NCBI GenBank assembly: GCA_021800165.1
Contig: JAJYZF010000040.1
Location: forward strand, 1-35,915
Length of the DNA stretch: 35,915 nucleotides
Direction of reading: 5' to 3'
DNA from: Planctomycetota bacterium
Lineage (GTDB): Bacteria; Planctomycetota; Phycisphaerae; WQYP01
In this document: positions 8,045 to 16,176 of the stretch, in pieces
Position numbering within the stretch: the stretch's first letter is position 1
Layout: each line of letters starts with the position of its first letter
Notes under the pieces: generated by a model
Database searches by the model: none
What the model saw: only the letters and a program-made list of their open reading frames with translations
Told to the model about the DNA's origin: nothing
Program-made: the position numbers and the translations under genes

Positions 8045-9141
8045 GTGCGTACCTACCGACCATTGGCATCAGCATGGGCGACCCGGCCGGCATTGGCCCG
8101 GAGGTTATTGTCAAAGCTCTGGCGGATCCGGCGATTCGCCGGTTGGGGCGTTTTGTTATTTTCGGCCTGAACGAATTATTGTCTTATGCCGCCGATATTG
8201 CGGAAATGGAAGTCTATTGGTGGCGTGATCAGCACGAGCGGCTGCGGGCCTACGACCATGCCGTGGTGGTATTGGATTACGACGAATTTTCGTGCATGGG
8301 AATTGATGTTAAAAAGCCTTCCAAACAGGGTGGAATCGCTTCCATGCAATTTGTACAAGATGCGGTGGCCGCAGCCCTGAACGGACGCATTGACGCTCTG
8401 GTCACCGCGCCGATCTGCAAGGAAAGCTGGAAATTGGCGGGCTTTGGCCGATGGCCGGGGCATACGGAGATGCTGGCGGAAAAAACCCGCGCCCGGCGAT
8501 ACGCCATGATGTTCGCCGCCCATCCTCCGCCCCCGGACGCCGCGGGTACCGCCGGCAGCCTGGTCGGACCGCATAAGGGGCTGCGTGTGGTGTTGTGTAC
8601 CATTCATGAACCGCTCTTTGAAATTCGACATTCATTTAAGATCGGGACAGTGTTTGATCCGATTGATTTGGCCCATCAGGCCCTTAAAGACTGGTTTGGA
8701 ATTGCCAATCCACGCATCGCCGTCTGCGGACTCAACCCGCACGCGGGCGAAAATGGCCAATTCGGTGATGAAGAAGAGCGCATCATCGAACCGGCGATGA
8801 ATATGGCCCGCAGCCACGGCATGGACGTGCGGGGGCCATTTCCCGCCGACACCGTTTTTGTCAAGGCCGCCCAAGGCCAGTACGATCTGGTGGTGGCGAT
8901 GTACCATGATCAGGGGCTGATACCCGTGAAATTGCTGGATTTCAGCCATAGCGTAAACCTGACGCTGGGGCTGCCCATTGTGCGCACCAGCGTGGATCAT
9001 GGCACCGCTTTTGACATTGTGGGCAAAAATCGTGCGGATCCGGGGAGCATGAAGGCGGCCATACGCATGGCCTGTCAGATTGTCACGCACCGGCATGAAC
9101 GCAAGCTGGGCACGTCAGCCAAGGGGCAGGCGGAAGGCTAG
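8041..9141 (+). CDS. pdxA: 4-hydroxythreonine-4-phosphate dehydrogenase
   Basis: PdxA oxidises 4-phosphohydroxy-L-threonine with NAD in the DXP-dependent pathway to pyridoxal phosphate. The sequence shows GISMGDPAGIGPEV near the N-terminus, GHTEML at about 140-145, and the three metal-binding histidines His189, His234 (NPHAGE) and His289 (YHDQG). Their spacings of 45 and 55 residues equal those of the E. coli ligands His166, His211 and His266. The protein is 366 residues against about 330 in E. coli, the extra length lying mainly in loops of the first 180 residues. The start overlaps the ribE stop, which implies joint expression of the two cofactor genes. Confidence 0.95.
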   Translation: MSAYLPTIGISMGDPAGIGPEVIVKALADPAIRRLGRFVIFGLNELLSYAADIAEMEVYWWRDQHERLRAYDHAVVVLDYDEFSCMGIDVKKPSKQGGIASMQFVQDAVAAALNGRIDALVTAPICKESWKLAGFGRWPGHTEMLAEKTRARRYAMMFAAHPPPPDAAGTAGSLVGPHKGLRVVLCTIHEPLFEIRHSFKIGTVFDPIDLAHQALKDWFGIANPRIAVCGLNPHAGENGQFGDEEERIIEPAMNMARSHGMDVRGPFPADTVFVKAAQGQYDLVVAMYHDQGLIPVKLLDFSHSVNLTLGLPIVRTSVDHGTAFDIVGKNRADPGSMKAAIRMACQIVTHRHERKLGTSAKGQAEG

Positions 9142-9285
9142 GATGCGGCCAGAGATACCATGGGGCTTGGAGGGAAGGCCAACTGGCCGTGAACGGAAAG
9201 TGAGCACAGCCGCGTATGGATGCATACGCCAAGGACGAAGCCCGGCAGCGCCTGGCCCAGCCAAGCGGCGGATACGGAGAAAAAT

Positions 9286-10302
9286 ATGACCCGAACATCC
9301 CCACCTTCCACCCTTGAGGAACTCCAGACGCAAATCACGCAATTTCAATCGGAATTCGCCGCGGTTGAAAAGGAGTTGGCCAAGGTCATCGTCGGCCATC
9401 AAGGCGTGATCCGGCAGATGCTGCTGGGCTTGTTTACCGGCGGCCACGTACTGCTGGAAGGCGTACCCGGCCTGGGCAAGACCCTGCTGGTTCGCACGCT
9501 GGCGCGGGTGTTGGATATGCGATTCTCCCGAATTCAATTCACCCCCGATCTGATGCCGGCGGACATCATCGGCACCTCCATTCTGGTAACTGATGCCGCG
9601 GGCCAGCGGATGTTGCAATTTCAACCCGGCCCGATTTTCGGAAATCTGATTCTGGCCGATGAAATCAATCGAGCCACACCCAAAACCCAGTCCGCTCTGC
9701 TGGAGGCCATGGGAGAAGGTTCGGTAAGTGTAGCCCGCAACACGCATCGGCTGGAAAATCCATTTTTTGTATTGGCCACCCAAAACCCTCTGGAAATGGA
9801 GGGAACCTACCCCCTGCCGGAAGCCCAACTGGATCGTTTTGCCATGAAAATTCTGGTGGAGCTTTCCTCCCTGGAGGAACTCACGGATATACTTGGCCGC
9901 ACTACCGGCGCGCGGCGACCCGAGGCCTTGACGCTGCTCAACGCCCAGCGGGTGGAACAGCACAAGCAATTGGTACGATCGGTGCCGGCGGCAGAACCCT
10001 TCCAGAGGTACATTGGTCAGTTGATCCTGGCCACGCATCCGCAACAGGCGGGTGCTCCAGAGATGGTGCGCCGCTATGTGCGTTACGGCAGCAGCCCGCG
10101 CGGGGCCCAACACATCCTGCTGGCAGCCAAGGCCATGGCCGTGGTGGCGGGCCGGGCGCAGGTCCGTCTGGAGGATATACAGGCAATTGCCAAGCCGGTT
10201 TTGCGTCATCGGCTGATTTTAAATTTTGATGCCCAGGCGGATGGAATCTCCGCGGATCAGATCATCGCGCAGGTCGCCGATTCGTTGGCGGCTAAGCTGT
10301 AA
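9286..10302 (+). CDS. MoxR-family AAA+ ATPase
   Basis: MoxR ATPases act as chaperones that help mature metalloenzymes or membrane complexes, usually with a partner that has a von Willebrand factor A domain. The protein (338 residues) has Walker A GVPGLGKT at 59-66, Walker B ending in Asp125-Glu126 (LADEINRA), and the sensor-1 region ATQNP at about 164-168. The AAA lid domain follows. The frame is open to 9220, but the ATG at 9286 is chosen because GGAGA lies five bases upstream. No DUF58 or VWA partner gene is adjacent, which is unusual, since in most bacteria they follow directly. The next genes encode two small membrane proteins instead. Confidence 0.9.
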   Translation: MTRTSPPSTLEELQTQITQFQSEFAAVEKELAKVIVGHQGVIRQMLLGLFTGGHVLLEGVPGLGKTLLVRTLARVLDMRFSRIQFTPDLMPADIIGTSILVTDAAGQRMLQFQPGPIFGNLILADEINRATPKTQSALLEAMGEGSVSVARNTHRLENPFFVLATQNPLEMEGTYPLPEAQLDRFAMKILVELSSLEELTDILGRTTGARRPEALTLLNAQRVEQHKQLVRSVPAAEPFQRYIGQLILATHPQQAGAPEMVRRYVRYGSSPRGAQHILLAAKAMAVVAGRAQVRLEDIQAIAKPVLRHRLILNFDAQADGISADQIIAQVADSLAAKL

Positions 10303-10414
10303 ATCCCAGGCCATATCCTCCCGGGAGGCGACGGTACGGGTTGGAAACAGCCACCACCCAAGGCTTTATCCGCGGTTGGCAAACCGGGGTTGGGCCGGTA
10401 TAAGACAGGGCCAG

Positions 10415-10439
10415 CGGCGGCTTGGCGTTTGAGCCGCCG
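10415..10439 (+). terminator. GC-rich hairpin after the MoxR gene
   Basis: CGGCGGCT (10415-10422) and AGCCGCCG (10432-10439) form a perfect 8-base stem with a 9-base loop. No T run follows directly; a TTTTATT stretch comes about 20 bases later. It could be an attenuator between the MoxR gene and the TTG-started gene at 10481, or an mRNA structure controlling that start. A 12-base palindrome, CCTCCCGGGAGG, lies earlier in the same gap at 10317-10328. Confidence 0.35.
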
Positions 10440-10480
10440 GGGCAATCTGGCACAGCGGTCCTTTTATTGAGGAGATATCT

Positions 10481-10957
10481 TTGTCCCGGTCGAATCCATC
10501 GACACACGTTGGTTCCGGTGCAAGCTCCGGAACCAAGGATTACCTGGCGATAGCCCTGGGCTGGCTCATTCCGGGTGCGGGACACTGGCTTATAGGCCAG
10601 CGGGGCCGGGCTGTGGTCTTTGCTCTCGCTATTCATTTGCTTTTTTTCGGAGGCGTGTTGCTTGGCGGCGTGCGGGTGCTCAACCGTCCACGCCAGCCGG
10701 TGTGGGATTATTCACAATTTATGGCCGGCTGGCCGATGCTGGTCGGTAATGCGGTCAAAAATAATACTTTTCCACCGCACGCGAAACATCCCGTGGGCTT
10801 TGCCCCGTTGATTCAGGATGTGGCCACGGCCTATTGCGGACTGGCCGGCATGTTGAATCTGCTGGTACTGGTGGACCTGTTTTTGCATGTCAGCGACGAC
10901 CACAGCCCCCCAAAGACCATCGTCGTTCCCCCCAGCGCCACCGGCGGGGAGAAGTGA
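10481..10957 (+). CDS. DUF6677-like small membrane protein
   Basis: The product (158 residues) has a short polar N-terminus, then a helix with PGAGHWLIGQRGRA (31-44). This pattern is shared with small membrane proteins of planctomycetes annotated as DUF6677 and resembles the turn of TM2 domains. Further hydrophobic segments lie at about 45-65 and 117-136. The function is unknown. The start is TTG, strongly supported by GAGGAG six bases upstream; there is no suitable ATG nearby. The stop overlaps the next ATG by one base, so the two small membrane proteins are probably made together. The family assignment is from memory of the pattern and is moderately sure. Confidence 0.65.
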   Translation: MSRSNPSTHVGSGASSGTKDYLAIALGWLIPGAGHWLIGQRGRAVVFALAIHLLFFGGVLLGGVRVLNRPRQPVWDYSQFMAGWPMLVGNAVKNNTFPPHAKHPVGFAPLIQDVATAYCGLAGMLNLLVLVDLFLHVSDDHSPPKTIVVPPSATGGEK

Positions 10958-11256
10958 TGGCAACGGACCTTGGATGGCTGCATAACTGCCTGCCGACGCC
11001 GGCCTGGACCCCGCTGGTGGATCCACTTTACCAGCATGTCGCCCATCTTAGCGACTACTGGATGTGGCTGTTGATTCCGCTGGTGTTGGTTATTGCGGTG
11101 GTCTACCAGACCGCCCGCAAGGCGGAATTGCGTCAAGTGCCCGTCGCGGCGCTCTGGATGAGCCTGAAAATTTTGGCGGCCTTTGCGGTTATCGGCATCG
11201 GCCTTGAATTGATGTATCACTATGTGACGATTTGGAGTACGACCGGGCATCCTTAA
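10957..11256 (+). CDS. Small membrane protein of unknown function
   Basis: This 99-residue protein overlaps the previous stop by one base (TGATG), with GGGGAG just upstream as a ribosome site. The reading frame continues upstream to 10834, but that part lies inside the previous gene. Two hydrophobic segments, about 30-47 and 66-86, are separated by a charged loop (QTARKAELRQ), so it is predicted to span the inner membrane twice as a hairpin. I do not recognise a family. Its tight coupling to the DUF6677-like protein suggests that they act in one complex. Confidence 0.65.
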   Translation: MATDLGWLHNCLPTPAWTPLVDPLYQHVAHLSDYWMWLLIPLVLVIAVVYQTARKAELRQVPVAALWMSLKILAAFAVIGIGLELMYHYVTIWSTTGHP

Positions 11257-11613
11257 CGGCGCTCTATCCGCCGGGTTATGGCGGATGGCCGCACTGCCGA
11301 CGCCAAGTGCGACGGGGGCCAGCATCGGTGGGGCTCTTACAACAGGCAACACGCGCCGCCAAAGGATGAAAATATGAGCATTTGGACAGGTCCGGAAATC
11401 CATGAAATCGGGTTCCTTGACGCCTCCGCAACCGAATTGGATAATAGCGGCCTGTTGCCGGATTTTTGGTGGCTTTCCGCAGATGGGTGCGGTGTCGCGC
11501 CATGACCGGACATTCGGCCAAACGTTTGATGGAATTTGATATTGTTGGTAAAGAAGATCGACCTTTTATCCGCTTGATGCCCCGCAGCGATAATCCGGGG
11601 GAAAAGGGTGCTT
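11257..11613. other. Intergenic region with tiny coupled frames
   Basis: The 357-base gap before the HU gene starts with a hairpin (11264-11288). Two tiny frames follow. The first, 11374-11505 (43 residues, ATG preceded by AAAGGATG), ends in TGA overlapping the ATG of the second, 11502-11645 (47 residues), in an ATGA junction. The second frame overlaps the HU start. Neither resembles a known protein, so they are not called as genes. The part from about 11520 to 11580 is AT-richer than its surroundings and probably contains the HU promoter. Confidence 0.35.
11264..11288 (+). terminator. Hairpin after the small membrane-protein genes
   Basis: CTATCCGCC (11264-11272) pairs with GGCGGATGG (11280-11288) through nine pairs, one of them G-T, around a 7-base loop. 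It begins 8 bases after the upstream stop, which fits a terminator or an mRNA-stabilising end. No T tract follows, so termination would be weak. Confidence 0.4.
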
Positions 11614-11994
11614 ATGGCGACAGTAACAAAAAAAGATATCGTTGATCGAATTGCGGACAAGCTCCAGCTTAAACAAAACACCGTCCGCGAGGTGGTGCAG
11701 GAATTTCTGGCGGAAATTGTGCATGATCTCGACCACGGCCACCGGTTGGAATTTCGCGATTTTGGCATTTTTGAGGTCCGATCGCGTGCCGCCCGTCTGG
11801 CTTGGAACCCGCGCACCCTCACGCGCGTACCCGTGCCGGACAAGCGCAAAGTGCGTTTCAGAGCGGGCCGATTGTTGAAAGCTCGTCTGGCCAAACCTGC
11901 ACCGATGGAAGACGGACGGAGCCTGCCGACCCAGCCGACCGGGCCAGCCAATAATGGCCTGACCAGTTCCGGCCCAGCGCCGACAAAACCATAA
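11614..11994 (+). CDS. HU/IHF-family DNA-binding protein with C-terminal tail
   Basis: HU proteins bend and compact DNA as dimers. Residues 1-90 cover the whole family fold: helical N-terminus (TKKDIVDRIADKL), the core around LEFRDFGIFEVR (45-56), and the beta-arm with Asn65-Pro66, whose proline intercalates into DNA. A final RFRAGRLLK completes the fold. The family signature GRNPxTG is altered to AWNPRTL, a change in the DNA-contacting arm. About 35 extra residues at the C-terminus are rich in proline, threonine and asparagine and are probably disordered. The ATG at 11614 is preferred over a GTG two codons earlier because AAGGG lies just upstream. The protein is probably monocistronic. Confidence 0.88.
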   Translation: MATVTKKDIVDRIADKLQLKQNTVREVVQEFLAEIVHDLDHGHRLEFRDFGIFEVRSRAARLAWNPRTLTRVPVPDKRKVRFRAGRLLKARLAKPAPMEDGRSLPTQPTGPANNGLTSSGPAPTKP

Positions 11995-12135
11995 CCGTAC
12001 CGCGGTTGGGGACCGGGATGACCTTTCGCCGGGGTTGTCGCGGCGGAGTCTTGAGATTCAGGCCCTGGGTGCCACCGGACGATACCACGGACGGGTATTG
12101 TCTGGTCCCTTCCGGTTCATGCGGATGGTACAAAT

Positions 12136-13410
12136 ATGGGTGCTTTTTCTTCGCCAGGATCGGAAACCCTGCGGGTGTGGCTGGCCGATCTACAGCGCGC
12201 CGCTGAACTGCGCAGTCAACACCACCTGCAACGGGTGCTGCGTCCGGTGCAATCGGCGCAGGGAGCCACGGTGGAAATTCAAGGCCGTAGCTACGTGCAA
12301 TTCTGCACGAACAACTACCTGGGCCTGGCCAATGATCCGGAAGTCATTGACGCAGCTCGGGCCGCCATCAGCCGCTATGGCACCGGCGCCGGGGCCTCGC
12401 GCCTGGTGGCCGGCTCCATGGACTTGCACCACCAGTTGGAGCGGGCGTTGGCCAATTTCAAGCAAACCGAAGCGGCCTTGATCTTTCCCACGGGTTTTAT
12501 GGCCAATTTGGCCGTGCTGACCACGTTGGCCGGACCGCTGGACCGCATTGTTTCCGACAAGCTCAACCACGCCAGCTTACTGGATGCGGCCAGATGGTCG
12601 GGAGCTGACCACCGCACTTTCCCCCATAGAAATCTGACACGGGCCAAAACTTTGCTGGCCCGCCCGGCCGCGCCGGCCGTTGGCCGCAGTCAGCCGTCTG
12701 TAGCACCATACCATCTGGTGCCGCCGGCCCGCGGGACCCGAAGCTTTCTCGTTTCCGACAGCGTTTTTTCCATGGATGGAGATGTGGCGGATCTGGCCGC
12801 GTTGTCCGTCGTCGCCGAATCCGCCGGGGCGCTGCTGGTGGTCGATGAAGCCCATGCCACCGGAGTGTTTGGCGAACATGGTCGCGGGATAGGAGAACTC
12901 GCCGGCGTGGAAAACCACATTGCCGCAAGCGTCGGTACGCTTTCCAAAGCGCTCGGGTCCATCGGTGGGTTTGTCTGTGGATCGCAGGCGTTGATTGACA
13001 CTCTGGTCAATGAAGCCCGCAGTTTCATTTATACCACGGCCCTGCCTCCCGCTTGCAGCGCTGCGGCTTTGACCGCTCTAACCATTATCGCCCGCCGACC
13101 GCAATTGCGCCGGCGCGTGATGGCCCTGGCGGCCTATGTGCGCGAGCACCTGAAAACCCTGGACTACGACTGCGGCCATTCATGCTCACCGATTATTCCA
13201 GTGATATGCGGCTCCGCGGAATCGGCTCTGGAGGCTTCCGAAGTCTTAAAACAAAACGGCATTTTTGTGCCCGCCATCCGCCCGCCCACTGTCGCACCCG
13301 GCACGGCTCGGCTGCGTTTGAGCCTGATGGCCACACACAGCGACGATCAAGTGGAATTGATGCTCAAGCAAATGGCCCGATTGCGTGATCGTATTTTAGT
13401 CCGGACCTAA
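12136..13410 (+). CDS. bioF: 8-amino-7-oxononanoate synthase-like PLP enzyme
   Basis: This 424-residue protein belongs to the alpha-oxoamine synthases, which join an amino acid to an acyl-CoA with loss of CO2. BioF uses alanine and pimeloyl-ACP in biotin synthesis; KBL and sphingolipid enzymes are close relatives. Hallmarks are NNYLGL (about 56-61), the GTGAGASRLVAGS block, SDSVFSMDG, the PLP-ring contact Asp237 and His240 in DEAHATG, and the Schiff-base Lys271 in TLSKALGS. Residues about 174-197 form a proline/alanine-rich insertion not seen in standard BioF. No other biotin gene is adjacent, so the exact substrate is uncertain. The start has no clear ribosome site. Confidence 0.8.
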   Translation: MGAFSSPGSETLRVWLADLQRAAELRSQHHLQRVLRPVQSAQGATVEIQGRSYVQFCTNNYLGLANDPEVIDAARAAISRYGTGAGASRLVAGSMDLHHQLERALANFKQTEAALIFPTGFMANLAVLTTLAGPLDRIVSDKLNHASLLDAARWSGADHRTFPHRNLTRAKTLLARPAAPAVGRSQPSVAPYHLVPPARGTRSFLVSDSVFSMDGDVADLAALSVVAESAGALLVVDEAHATGVFGEHGRGIGELAGVENHIAASVGTLSKALGSIGGFVCGSQALIDTLVNEARSFIYTTALPPACSAAALTALTIIARRPQLRRRVMALAAYVREHLKTLDYDCGHSCSPIIPVICGSAESALEASEVLKQNGIFVPAIRPPTVAPGTARLRLSLMATHSDDQVELMLKQMARLRDRILVRT

Positions 13411-13437
13411 GCCATGGCCCCATGCCCACCAGGCACC

Positions 13438-14577
13438 TTAGCCGCCCAGCCATTCGGCTATCTGGCCGGCATAGTAGGTCAGCACGAAAGCCGCACCGGC
13501 CCGCCGGAAGGCATACATGGTTTCCAGAACCAGAGCCTGTTCGTCAATGAAGCCTGCGGCGGCGGCAGCTTTGAACATTGCGTATTCCCCGCTGACCTGA
13601 TACGTAGCGCACGGTACGTCCACCGTCGCCGCCACCTGCTGCAAAATATCCAGATAGGCCATGCCGGGCTTGACCATGACCATATCCGCCCCTTCCTGGA
13701 CATCTAAAAGAGCTTCCCGGAGGGCTTCCGCCGCACCGCGCCGAAAATCCATCTGATAGCCCCGCCGATCTCCAAACTGTGGCGGCGATTCGGCCGCGTC
13801 GCGGAACGGGCCGTAATAGCCGCTGGCATATTTCACGGCATAACTTAGAATGCAGCGATCACTGAAACCCGCTTCGTCCAAGGCTTTGCGCACCGCCAGA
13901 ACACCATGATCCATCATGCCCGATGGGGCAATGACATCCGCCCCGGCCTGGGCATGCAATACCGCCTGTTGGCACAACTGGGCGATGGTGGCATCGTTAT
14001 CCACGGTGGCCACGGGGCCATGGGCGTGCATGGGCGGTACAGCGGGTGCAGGCACAACGCCGGCCGGCCCCGCTTTTTTCCCAGGTTGTTGTTTCGCTCC
14101 TGGCCCACCGCCCGCCGTGGCTGTCCGCTTAGGCTCCATCGCCCTGGGGACTGGCCCAATCAGCGGACCGCAATGGCCGTGATCGGTATATTCGCAGTAG
14201 CACAGATCGGTCATGGCCACCAGATCAATTCCGGCGTCCCGGATACGCCGCAACGTGGTGCATACCGCATTGTTGGGGTCGTGGGCATGGGTTCCACAGG
14301 CATCCTTTTGCGCTGAATCGGTTACGCCGAAGAGGATCACAGCCTTCACCCCACGCGAGAACAACTCCTTCACCTCCTCGACGGCAGTATCCGGCGAAAA
14401 CTGAAACTGACCGGGCATGCTTACGATCGGCCGGCGCATATCCTGCCCGCTGCGTACAAACAGTGGGGCGACAAAATGTTCAGGCGAGAGCCGATTTTGC
14501 GCTACCAAATCGCGCAGCGCTCCGGTGCGCCGCAGGCGGCGCATACGCACATTGCTCGCGCTATGAAGACTACCCAT
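13438..14577 (-). CDS. hemB: Porphobilinogen synthase (delta-aminolevulinic acid dehydratase)
   Basis: HemB condenses two 5-aminolevulinate molecules to porphobilinogen in haem synthesis. Numbered from the ATG at 14577, the metal site is DLCYCEYTDHGHCG (124-137) with three cysteines, typical of zinc-dependent enzymes. The two Schiff-base lysines are in SYAVKYASGYYGPF (Lys249) and VMVKPGMAY (Lys303). Directly after the third cysteine, about 50 residues rich in Pro, Gly, Ala and Lys (about 141-191) are inserted before VDNDATI. E. coli HemB has only a few residues there. An in-frame TTG at 14613 is possible but has no support. The gene follows xseA by about 50 bases and is the last of a leftward run; its stop faces bioF across 27 bases. 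Confidence 0.93.
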   Translation of the reverse strand: MGSLHSASNVRMRRLRRTGALRDLVAQNRLSPEHFVAPLFVRSGQDMRRPIVSMPGQFQFSPDTAVEEVKELFSRGVKAVILFGVTDSAQKDACGTHAHDPNNAVCTTLRRIRDAGIDLVAMTDLCYCEYTDHGHCGPLIGPVPRAMEPKRTATAGGGPGAKQQPGKKAGPAGVVPAPAVPPMHAHGPVATVDNDATIAQLCQQAVLHAQAGADVIAPSGMMDHGVLAVRKALDEAGFSDRCILSYAVKYASGYYGPFRDAAESPPQFGDRRGYQMDFRRGAAEALREALLDVQEGADMVMVKPGMAYLDILQQVAATVDVPCATYQVSGEYAMFKAAAAAGFIDEQALVLETMYAFRRAGAAFVLTYYAGQIAEWLGG

Positions 14578-14627
14578 GGCCCCATCATAAAACAATTTAC
14601 CCGCCCTGGCCAACCCATGGGCGACGT

Positions 14628-16142
14628 TTACTGGACCGTACTCAAGATTGTTCCCTGCGCCACGCGGCTATGCAACGTTTGGCCGCTGTGCACCTGGGCC
14701 GTGCTGCGTACGATTGCGCCATCGGCATCGGTAGTGATCGAAAACCCTCGTTCCAGCACCGCCTGCGGACTGATGGCCAAAAGCCGCTGGCCAAGAGCTT
14801 CCAGTCGACCGGCGGCCAATTGGAGCCGGTTGGCCGTGCCCGCCACCAAGGTTTTTTCCAGATGGGATAGCTGTAAATTGCCGGCGGAAACCAGCGTCTG
14901 CGGCCCCATGCCAAGCAGGGTCTGGTGGAGCGCCGCAAGCTGACTCACGCCCTGAGCACGCAGAGCCTGCGCCTGATCCGTCAGACGGCGCTGGGCGGTT
15001 TCCAAACGACGCCAGTTCTGCGCAATGGCATGGCGCGGTTCAATGGCGGCGACGCGGCGCGCGGCCAATTCCAGACGGCGGCTGCGAAGTTGCAGCAGTT
15101 GGCGGGCTTGAATCGCCAGGTTCATCGCCCTGGCCTGCAAGGTATTTTTATGGTCGGAGATACGGGCCGCCACATAGTCGGCAAGCTGGTCTTGGCGCGT
15201 CTGAATTTCGCGCTGCAACGCTCGTACGTCGGGCACCGTTAATTCGGTAACACCGGTGGGCGTGGGGCCGCGCAGATCCGCCACCAGATCGGCGATGGTA
15301 ATATCCGGTTCATGGCCGATGCCCGTGGCGATGGGAATATGGCCCGCGACCATGGCCCGGGCGACAATCTCTTCGTTGAAGGCCCAAAGGTCTTCCAGCG
15401 ATCCGCCGCCGCGAACCAGTAAAATCAGGTCCACCCCGCCGATGGCCTGACTATGACGGTTAATCTGGCGGATGGCATTGGCTATCTGGTGGGCGGCGGA
15501 AGCCCCCTGCACGGCCACCGGATAGATCATGATCTGCAAACCGGGAAAACGCCGCCGGGCGGTGGTCAATACATCATGCAACGCATCGCCGGTCGGGCTA
15601 GTGACCACGACCACCCGCAGCGGCAGCCGCGGAAGCTGCCGCTTGCGTCCTTGCTCAAAAAGTCCTTCTTTTTTCAATTTTTCGCAAAGTTGCCGATACG
15701 CCAGTTCCAGCGCCCCAGCCCCCTGTGGCGTAACGTCATCTACATAAAGCTGTACCCGGCCGTGCGGCTCGTAAAACCGCACGCTGCCCCGCACCACCAC
15801 GGCCATGCCGTCGGCAATGGTGGTGCCAAGGCGTGCCAGGGCCTCGCGCCAAATCACGCAGGGCAACTGGGCCGAGGAATCTTTAAGCGTGAAGTAGGCA
15901 TGGCCACGCTGGCTGACGGAAAAATTGGAAATTTCACCTGCGACACGCAAGGGTCCGGAAAAATGATCGGCCAAGGCTTGCGTAATCAGGGCATTCACCT
16001 GGCTCACGCTATGGACTCTCTCAGATTCTGCGGCAGCCCCAGCCGGGCGTACTTTCCGGGCATCGGGTTGGGAGGCAGGTGCCGGCACGCTGGTAAAATC
16101 AAACAGGCTACCGGCCCCGGAAAATTTCTTTTTGGTTGGCAC
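14628..16142 (-). CDS. xseA: Exodeoxyribonuclease VII large subunit
   Basis: XseA is the catalytic subunit of exonuclease VII, which degrades single-stranded DNA to oligonucleotides. The protein (504 residues) has the N-terminal OB-fold (VSQVNALITQALADHF, then GEISNFSVSQRGHAYFTLKD), the central catalytic domain with VVVTSPTGDALHDVL, LVRGGGSLEDLWAFN and ATGIGHEPDITIADLVADLR, and a long helical C-terminal region. It ends with the family tail (VLERGFSITTDADG). The frame continues upstream to 16418 over cdaR, but GTG at 16142 is chosen: a GGGAGG ribosome site lies six bases before it and the overlap disappears. The small subunit xseB is not adjacent. The gene starts 34 bases after the cdaR stop. 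Confidence 0.93.
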   Translation of the reverse strand: MPTKKKFSGAGSLFDFTSVPAPASQPDARKVRPAGAAAESERVHSVSQVNALITQALADHFSGPLRVAGEISNFSVSQRGHAYFTLKDSSAQLPCVIWREALARLGTTIADGMAVVVRGSVRFYEPHGRVQLYVDDVTPQGAGALELAYRQLCEKLKKEGLFEQGRKRQLPRLPLRVVVVTSPTGDALHDVLTTARRRFPGLQIMIYPVAVQGASAAHQIANAIRQINRHSQAIGGVDLILLVRGGGSLEDLWAFNEEIVARAMVAGHIPIATGIGHEPDITIADLVADLRGPTPTGVTELTVPDVRALQREIQTRQDQLADYVAARISDHKNTLQARAMNLAIQARQLLQLRSRRLELAARRVAAIEPRHAIAQNWRRLETAQRRLTDQAQALRAQGVSQLAALHQTLLGMGPQTLVSAGNLQLSHLEKTLVAGTANRLQLAAGRLEALGQRLLAISPQAVLERGFSITTDADGAIVRSTAQVHSGQTLHSRVAQGTILSTVQ

Positions 16143-16176
16143 GGGTAACCTCCCTTGCGTGCTTAAACGCCGCTGT

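Noticed and set aside
15453..16148. Forward open frame of 231 codons
   Set aside because: Antisense to xseA, whose catalytic motifs are unambiguous.
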